A stretch of DNA of 64,000 nt from Symsagittifera roscoffensis (taxonomy: Eukaryota > Xenacoelomorpha > Acoela > Convolutidae), in contig NC_087067.1 in the NCBI RefSeq assembly GCF_963678635.1, positions 29,004,403 through 29,068,402 on the forward strand. Reading direction: 5' to 3'. Positions 60,001 to 64,000 of the stretch are shown here, in pieces. The notes under the pieces were generated by a model. The model was given only the letters and a program-made list of their open reading frames with translations, made no database searches and was not told where the DNA came from. The first letter of the stretch is position 1, and every line of letters begins with the position of its first letter. Both the position numbers and the translations under genes were made by a program.

Positions 60001-63000
60001 TTTGAACACTCAAATCATATCAAACATTTATTGCACGAAACAGATCAACAGACAATTTTTGATAGATATTGTCGCCCAATCGAGAGAAAACATAACGCTG
60101 AAAAAGGCTTGAGAGAGATACCTTTCTGTTGAACTTTGACAACATTGGTCCTCCTTTTTTCAGAGAATGAATGCATTCAAACAAGTCCTGAAATCCTCAG
60201 GCGTTTAAACTTATGTAATTCCAGCTCAACGAAAAGTAGTGGTCATAGCTCTTAATTGTTCAGTACCAGTTAGTTTGATATAAGTGACCTTTTGACAAAA
60301 CATCCGAAATTACTATATTGGCTATTCCGAAATTATTGTTTCAAACATATATACTGAAGCTTCAAACGTGTCAATTTTAAACCTTTTTTACTTTAGCAAA
60401 CAATTGAATGGATGAAAGTTATAATTAGAATGGCATTTTGGATAAAGCAATGCAAAAAATAGAAAAAAAAGAATGTTGGCTGACAGAGAACTGTTGACAG
60501 TAGAGTGCAGTGTCCGACATGGTGGATTGGTCCTCAGCAATCCTCTCTTTTAGGAACTTCCTGTCCACTCGGTTGATCTTGAACTCCCTCTTCACCAGAG
60601 AAATGCTAGGGTGGCTGTCCAATCCCCAAGACTAAACAATGTTAACACAATGAGTCCTTTTAGAAATATAAGATTCGTTTTCGCTAAAAACTGATAGGGA
60701 AGGCCTGGGAACAGTAGCTACATGCGTTTTAGAAAAGTTTCAATTTCATAGAAAGAGGGCAACAGAAATTGGATTTCTCCGCAGCGCTTAAAGTAAATTT
60801 CAAAACTTGCGATGGAAATCACACATTGCAGTTCAAAATAGTGAATGAAAAATTATGTTGGAAAGAATTACTTGAAAAAATAACTTGACAAAAGTTGAAA
60901 AACTACCGCAACAAAAAGTTCATGTTTTTTTTAAAAAAAGCTCTTAAAAAGAAGAAAGCATTTACCGAGCGGCAACTAAGGCGGAAAACTTTGGGTCGAA
61001 ACCTGTTGAGCCGAAAATAAATGTGTTAACATAAAAAATTTTATAAAAATTAAGTGTTTATGACCCATCCAACTGAAACGCATAAACCCAAACGGATATA
61101 TATTGCCATCAAAATTACGCAAAAAATAAATTGACCGAGTCGATATAACAAACTGAAACAGCTTGAATAATAAAAAAAAACGAAAAAAAAAAATTAAAAA
61201 CTCAAAATCAGACAGTAAATTAACAAATTTGTGAAATTCAGTTATAGTAAAAACTGTTTAAATTCGAACAAAAGCCATGCTTTAACACAGAGGCGAAGTT
61301 GCACTTCGCATACACAAGCAAAAATAAGACCGATAAAGCTAGTGGGAAAAACCGAATGAGTAAAACTTTGACCATAAAAAACTTCTGAAGTGACGCTTGC
61401 CAACTATGAGTCTATAAAGTTGCTAAGTGACGAAAGCCATTTATGACGCATTAGAAGTACCAGTCAATTTTAAAAAAAAACAACTAACATGCCTCAATTT
61501 ATAGAGCGGACGCATTTTAACTAGTATACGAAAAAGTTCATTAAAACATCCGACCCTGCCCAGGTTCTAACCCTCTTATTTGGCTGCTGGTCTCCTTTCT
61601 TACCTCTACGCTACAAATCCATGATACCTTGAAGCTAAAGTGCTACTTGTAATATAATAGTCTGTGTTAATATCCTTAGCATTGGCTGTACTTAATAGCT
61701 GGATCAAAAAGAACACTTTCAAAATGAACACATTTTGACGCAACCATTGCATCGAATCAAAATTTGCGATTTAGGTTGGAAAAAAAGAAACTCCAGACTA
61801 TAACACAAGCTATGCTTGTGAAAAAAGTAAAGCAATAAAAACCCTGCCATAAAAAAAATGGCGTTTAAAAAAAACGGAAAATGAACGGGCAGAAACTAAG
61901 ACAAAAACTACGAACCCGAAAAAAATGAAAACATTTTTTGATAAGATAATAACCTGAGATGGGCTTGAACTAATTACTACTTAAGTGACATAACTTTCAT
62001 TTAAATTTGGAAGATCCTGTAGAAGTGAAGATCCTCGAGAAGAAGTGAAGATCCTGTGGACAAAGTTGTTTACGGGAAAAAAAGTCCAGTACCCGATTGT
62101 AATACTCTTGCTAATCGCAAAGGTAAAAATTACCAAAACTGCACGAGCAAAAATTATAATGCAGTCATTTTTAAAGAAATTTCCAATTTCCATTTTTTAA
62201 AAATAAATCTTCATTAAAGCTGTATCGTGAAAGATTCAACTTACAGCTACTTAAAGCTAGAGCTTACCTTCAACTTGCATATGATTCCCCTGTGAAGTTC
62301 ATTCGAATTCTGCTGACTCATTATATTTATTGCATCACTTGGATTATTCGCTCTAAACTGGCTCTCACAGACAAACACACAATTTTCATCTAGCTTTGCT
62401 ACAGAAAAACGCATGAAATCTTTCACGTGCATCACGTGACATTGTGGTCCGATTATCGAAGCCGTGGAAACCGATACCGTGTACGGGTATCCACCAGGAG
62501 TCGTGTAGTGCAGGACCTCACGGGCCAAAAACTTCCGACCTGGGAATGACTCAACTTGTTCTGGGAAGAGGAAAAGTTCGCCTGATACATAGTTTTCTTG
62601 TATTTCCTTGACGTACAGAATATGACGTTTCACAGAAGCTGTGTCAACTGATGCCCGGTTTGGAGTGGGTGTAATGAAAATATATCTTCCGGGAACGGCT
62701 ACAGGCACGGAGACGTCTTGGTTTTCGGGAACTTGGTAATTGCTCATCGACTGAAAAAAAAGGAAAAAAGATAAGGCTCATCTTATTCAAAAACCAAATA
62801 TGACACTGGGACATAAATTAACCTTCACCGGAGATCAAAAACATAGCCAACTGACAGTTAAAAAAGAGTTATGAATGCAAGTAAACAGAAAAAAAAACAA
62901 TGACTTCGTTGAATGATTTCGAATTTCAAAGAAAAATAGATGCTCTTTCAATTTATGATAGGCGTTATTTGATAACATAAACCCAACTTGAGAAAACTGG

Positions 63001-63763
63001 ATCGATGAATAGGTAAAGTTTTTATTCAGCTGGAAATCTAAGAACTAAATTCCACTTTCGAAACTAGAAATAGTTCATGTTTTTTCGCGCTATGTCCAGG
63101 TTCGTATTTGGAGAGTGCTATTTACGTAAGTTTCAGCAGATGAATTTCAATTGAACTCAAAAAGTGCATATATACCGAATTGCATTCATCAATGCATTAA
63201 TGTATGAAAAAATAAAACCTGAAAAAATCACAAAGACCTATATAAGTCTTCACTGCGTTTATTACTCTTAACAAACTTAGCGTCGAAAAACATTTTATTC
63301 ATCCTTGTGTGGCTTTCATTTTGCGTCTGATGATCTAAATCTAATTTTATTTTGCCAATTTACTGACCATTTTGTTGATCTGGATGAAGTTACAATCGGG
63401 GGGCATAGCTGGTCGCGGCTGACTTCTTCTCTGTTCTTCAGTCTCTTTCTCAATCTGGCGACTGCCAACGTGCAATGCCGGCGAGAACAACACTTCGCCT
63501 CCCTTTGTCATTTCGTCTCGTTTCCTCATGAAGAACAGTTGCATCTCCAACGAATCTTCAAACGCCTCAGAATCGACCGCAGTTATATTTCGAATATGGT
63601 ACAATAGAGCAAAAAGGTCGCTCTGCAAGTGGTCCAGACGTTTGTAGACCAGAGCGTCCAAGTTGCGGGAGATTATGTCCAGACTTAAGGGAGGCAGGCC
63701 TTGAGATGCTCTATTGAAAACTATTGGGTAGAGGCTGTCACTGTAACAGCGTCCGTCCTCGTC
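50783..63763 (-). CDS. PBRM1: Polybromo (PBRM1/BAF180), 3' part of gene, 16 exons
   Basis: Polybromo is the chromatin-targeting subunit of the PBAF (SWI/SNF) remodelling complex in the nucleus. Exons, 5' to 3': 63763-63368, 62750-62268, 60631-~60485, 60187-60122, 59878-59493, 59267-59062, 58635-58538, 58158-58008, 57665-57535, 56677-56549, 55594-55363, 55240-55183, 53850-53498, 53264-52743, 52424-52292, 51002-50783. All junctions are GT-AG and neighbouring phases agree, giving about 1,236 codons to a TGA stop. Domains in order: C-terminal bromodomain, BAH1, BAH2, HMG box, two C2H2-type fingers, Gln/Pro-rich linker, conserved C-terminal motif. The start and earlier bromodomains lie beyond the right end. 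Only the exon 60631-60485 donor (GTCAGC) is weak. Introns hold SINE/MITE-type repeats. Confidence 0.93.
51003..52291 (-). other. Last polybromo intron with repeat family R and SINE-like piece
   Basis: About 1.3 kb. It holds two or three copies of dispersed repeat family R (about 51160-51415, 51528-51960 and a partial from 51985) and a SINE-like left end ACAGAGGTGAGCTGCGCTTTGCAAGCACAAGCGA at about 52084-52150. No coding sequence. Confidence 0.7.
52292..52424 (-). CDS. PBRM1: Polybromo exon: start of conserved C-terminal motif
   Basis: 133 bases, phase 1 to 2, acceptor TTTTCAG, donor GTAAGT. It reads NPPPPPNVFTADGKPMFSMP and PLKRTPLTHSKVYL, matching the family's PPPKTQRLLHSEAYLRYI. Confidence 0.92.
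52743..53264 (-). CDS. PBRM1: Polybromo exon: Gln/Pro-rich linker
   Basis: 522 bases, phase 1/1. Low-complexity region rich in Q, P, N and G, with repeated QGQ and PP motifs, equivalent to the disordered PG-rich region before the C-terminus of vertebrate PBRM1. It ends PTPQVVPNPYRPGSFEAN. Confidence 0.92.
53498..53850 (-). CDS. PBRM1: Polybromo exon: zinc finger 2, histidine half, and linker
   Basis: 353 bases, phase 2 to 1. KVFPNANRLGRHLRECHFKY completes a C-x4-C-x18-H-x4-H finger, then YIYPPQISRHFVSKGMLHHF and a Pro/Ala/Asn-rich linker. Open frames on the other strand here are shadows. Confidence 0.92.
53991..54165. repeat. Hairpin element with 63-bp imperfect inverted repeats
   Basis: Arms 53991-54053 and 54103-54165 pair with about 7 mismatches; they include GCTTCGCCTCTGTGTTTA, GTACGCATAAATCT and TTGATCAAG. 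The loop is 49 bp. The outer end of the right arm is the CACAGAGGCGAAGC motif that begins the SINE-like copies. It lies in the polybromo intron 53851-55182. Confidence 0.85.
54148..54290 (+). repeat. SINE-like repeat, CACAGAGGCGAAGC family
   Basis: Starts AACACAGAGGCGAAGCTGCGCTTCGCAAACA and ends near GGATTCGGATCTGCGACCTA. On the minus strand that end reads TAGGTCGCAGATCCGAATCC, similar to a tRNA T-arm/B-box, suggesting a tRNA-derived SINE inserted in reverse. Within a polybromo intron. Confidence 0.65.
54740..55085 (+). repeat. Dispersed repeat U, uninterrupted copy
   Basis: Relative of 49255-50060 without the hAT-type MITE; same landmarks in the same order, ending TTTGCGACTTTGGTTGGAAAAAAG. 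That terminal block also ends repeat T (near 47980 and 61770), so U and T may be parts of one element. Confidence 0.65.
55183..55240 (-). CDS. PBRM1: Polybromo exon: zinc finger 2, cysteine half
   Basis: 58 bases, phase 1 to 2, donor GTAAGT. In the phase set by its neighbours it reads ENGFYKCLWGPCYKGRKNS, supplying the C-x4-C pair; the histidines are in the next exon. Confidence 0.88.
55363..55594 (-). CDS. PBRM1: Polybromo exon: HMG box end and zinc finger 1
   Basis: 232 bases, phase 0 to 1. WNDLSAEEKDLWHKKAEEKA completes the HMG box (the W-x-LS...K...Y/W pattern). After a 25-residue linker comes VYECCWEGCDFMFEDEADMF followed by THLIKDETTH, a C-x4-C-x12-H-x7-H finger with an unusually long last spacing. 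Confidence 0.92.
55595..56548 (-). other. Polybromo intron within the HMG box
   Basis: About 950 bp splitting the HMG box between helix 2 and helix 3. It holds a fragment of repeat family R (about 55795-55965: TTTTGCTGTTCG, GTGGAGTTTGCCTTCC, TATATAAAAGTTTTTACTACGTTCA). No coding frame. Confidence 0.6.
56549..56677 (-). CDS. PBRM1: Polybromo exon: HMG box, first half
   Basis: 129 bases, phase 0/0, donor GTTAGT. It reads SGYIAFASIMRPKLKEMKP and FGELSREVGSR, the helix 1-2 region of the polybromo HMG box (GYILFSSEMR...FGELSRLVG). The HMG box aids DNA/nucleosome binding. Confidence 0.93.
56678..57534 (-). other. Polybromo intron before the HMG exon
   Basis: About 860 bp without a gene. Near 56745-56780 is a GAAGCGCAGCGGAGCTTCGCTT palindromic piece of the SINE-like family. 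A near-duplicate pair around 57385-57475 repeats TAAGT..TTACGAAGCT.CTCGA. Confidence 0.5.
57535..57665 (-). CDS. PBRM1: Polybromo exon: Gly-rich linker
   Basis: 131 bases, phase 1 to 0, donor GTAGGA. Low-complexity Gly/Asn/Ser linker ending in SGRKGTK, just before the HMG box. Assigned by phase and position rather than by similarity. Confidence 0.8.
58008..58158 (-). CDS. PBRM1: Polybromo exon: after BAH2
   Basis: 151 bases, phase 0 to 1, acceptor GTTGCAG. It reads LHLDEVYNFKKPITVGKEAS, matching the DDEIYYFRKPIVPxKEPSP segment after BAH2, then an acidic stretch. Confidence 0.92.
58538..58635 (-). CDS. PBRM1: Polybromo exon: BAH2 end
   Basis: 98 bases, phase 1 to 0, donor GTAAGT. It reads RPTEYAENDVFVCDNKY, the END(I/V)xxCxxxY motif closing the BAH fold. 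Confidence 0.93.
58636..59061 (-). other. Polybromo intron, no repeat recognised
   Basis: About 430 bp between the BAH2 exons; nothing recognisable beyond AT-rich sequence. Confidence 0.5.
59062..59267 (-). CDS. PBRM1: Polybromo exon: BAH2 middle
   Basis: 206 bases, phase 2 to 1, donor GTAAGT. It reads GVVWFSGSWYLMPCQVEHEP and TRMFYKNELIV, the HExxxEPTxMFYKxEV signature of the second BAH of polybromo. The ERxxTVC/RPTE join to the next exon reconstructs the CRPTE motif across the intron. Confidence 0.94.
59304..59470 (+). repeat. SINE-like repeat, CACAGAGGCAAAGC family
   Basis: Starts GCACAGAGGCAAAGCTCTACTTAGCAAACA, middle AATAAGCCTTGAAAAAACAAAC, end GGCATCAAACTGCTGACTTGTATG. On the minus strand the end reads CAGCAGTTTGATGCCGGCAC, B-box-like. 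It sits just beyond the donor of exon 59878-59493. Confidence 0.65.
59493..59878 (-). CDS. PBRM1: Polybromo exon: linker and start of BAH2
   Basis: 386 bases, phase 0 to 2, donor GTGAGT. It has LTFYEQCVVNNKVYRLGDGI (second BAH start, family motif YRIGDCV), an acidic low-complexity insert (about 60 residues rich in E, D, S, G), then KSMRRIEKLWKD matching PRIGRIEKMWVRD. The acidic insert within the BAH fold is longer than in vertebrate PBRM1 as I remember it. Confidence 0.92.
60122..60187 (-). CDS. PBRM1: Polybromo 22-codon exon
   Basis: 66 bases between acceptor GGATTTCAG and donor GTATCT, phase 0/0, reading DLFECIHSLKKGGPMLSKFN plus RK. I found it by splice-site and phase matching, as it is too short to stand out as a frame. 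No domain of its own; it lies in the variable linker between the BAH domains. Confidence 0.75.
60485..60631 (-). CDS. PBRM1: Polybromo exon: linker after BAH1
   Basis: Acceptor GTTTAG, then SWGLDSHPSISLVKREFKIN, matching the LWTMPISSVRF segment that follows BAH1 in the family. The 3' edge is uncertain: a phase-0 donor is needed to join the next exon, and TCT|GTCAGC at 60485 is the candidate that keeps most of the frame. Confidence 0.75.
60632..62267 (-). other. Large polybromo intron after BAH1
   Basis: About 1.6 kb. It holds a relative of the GAGCCGCAACTAA-type repeat (about 60960-61200) and repeat T copy B (61303-61815). Near 62010-62055 GAAGATCCT is repeated three times. No coding frame. 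Confidence 0.6.
61303..61815 (+). repeat. ~0.5-kb dispersed repeat T, copy B
   Basis: Relative of 47567-48033 with an extra ~60 bp (near 61460-61505). It starts with the SINE-like left end AACACAGAGGCGAAGTTGCACTTCGCATACACAAGC (from 61285) and ends CTATAACACAAGCTATGCTTGTG. Confidence 0.85.
62268..62750 (-). CDS. PBRM1: Polybromo exon: first BAH domain
   Basis: 161 codons, phase 0/0, donor GTAAGC. BAH domains bind nucleosomes or partner proteins. Visible motifs: VPGRYIFITP at the start of the fold, GELFLFPEQVESFPGRKFLA (matching the RPxETxHxxxRKFLxxEV motif, Phe replacing His), CHVMHVKDFMRF and ENCVFVCESQFRAN (FVCESRY motif). It ends in ICKLK, joined in frame to SWGLDSHPS. Confidence 0.93.
62840..63290 (+). 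repeat. Dispersed repeat family R, intron copy
   Basis: In the intron between the bromodomain and BAH1 exons. Shared blocks: AACATAGCCAACTGACAGTT, AAACAGAAAAAAAAACA, CGAATTTCAAAGAAAAATAGATG, CCCAACTTGAGAAAACTGGATCGAT, CTGGAAATCTAAGAACTAAATTCCACTTTCGAAA, and TATATAAGTCTTCACTGCGTTTATTACTCTTAA. Confidence 0.7.
63368..63763 (-). CDS. PBRM1: Polybromo exon: last bromodomain
   Basis: 132 codons, phase 0 at both ends, acceptor TTTTTTTTCAG. It begins DEDGRCYSDSL and has the helix C signature DSEAFEDSLEMQLFFMRKRDE, followed by GEVLFSPAL as after bromodomain 6 of animal polybromo. The expected Asn of acetyl-lysine binding bromodomains appears to be replaced (ITAVDSEAF rather than YN), as this domain in the family is atypical. 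The exon upstream is outside the window. Confidence 0.92.
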
Positions 63764-64000
63764 CTGAAAAAAAACAGTAACATATTTTATTATATATTTT
63801 TAGGTTATTCCAACAAATGTAATTTCAATCAGGCAATTTGAGATTTTTTGAATTAATTTTTATAACATACCATTCAGACGGCATGAAAACCAAAATTGAA
63901 TCCATCAAGCAATATCATAAATTCTAATCAAAATTGCCATAATTTGTTTTTACTTATGAAATCAACAATCATTTTAATAATCAACATAATTTGTTTTTAC
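63764..64000 (-). other. Partial polybromo intron at the window end
   Basis: Intron sequence upstream of the bromodomain exon; AT-rich, running off the window. The next 5' exon is not included. Confidence 0.8.

Overview
The window is nuclear DNA of an animal, most likely an invertebrate. It is AT-rich, and the gene on the right has GT-AG introns and the domain order of metazoan polybromo (PBRM1/BAF180). Decayed non-LTR, Penelope-like and MITE/SINE-type elements fill most of the rest. I cannot name the species. Nothing looks bacterial: no operons, CRISPR arrays, rRNA or convincing tRNA genes.

Layout. Bases 1-858 are left flank with no recognised gene. Bases 859-23974 and 23975-47090 are two head-to-tail copies of one 23,116-bp unit. 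Every open frame in copy 1 recurs in copy 2 at exactly +23,116, and all stretches I compared are identical, including a run of 16 C and runs of 9-11 G. Each unit holds, left to right: an SGNH-hydrolase-like coding remnant (minus), a CR1/jockey-like LINE remnant (plus), a Penelope-like element 3' end (minus), a ~0.9-kb dispersed repeat, a cluster of GGATTCC palindromes, a broken glycosyltransferase family 31 gene (minus), a minisatellite, a nested ~690-bp direct repeat, a TIR element with a C-rich tract, a second copy of the 0.9-kb repeat, a second LINE remnant (minus), and the only intact gene of the unit: a 502-codon single-exon SLC17-type (sialin/vesicular glutamate transporter-like) MFS transporter on the minus strand.

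Bases 47091-50782 are intergenic and packed with dispersed repeats. One of these has been split by a 420-bp hAT-type MITE with perfect 11-bp TIRs and an 8-bp target-site duplication.

Bases 50783-63763 hold the 3' part of a polybromo gene on the minus strand. I placed 16 exons; all adjoining phases agree, giving about 1,236 codons: last bromodomain, BAH1, BAH2, HMG box, two C2H2-type zinc fingers, a Gln/Pro-rich linker and the conserved C-terminal motif. The five or so upstream bromodomains should lie to the right of the window. Its introns carry the same repeat families as the duplicated unit, so both regions belong to one genome.

The main point is the perfect 23-kb tandem duplication. It is either extremely recent or an assembly artefact; the sequence alone cannot decide. 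Its new junction (23974/23975) has 2 bp of microhomology, and the outer junctions look native.
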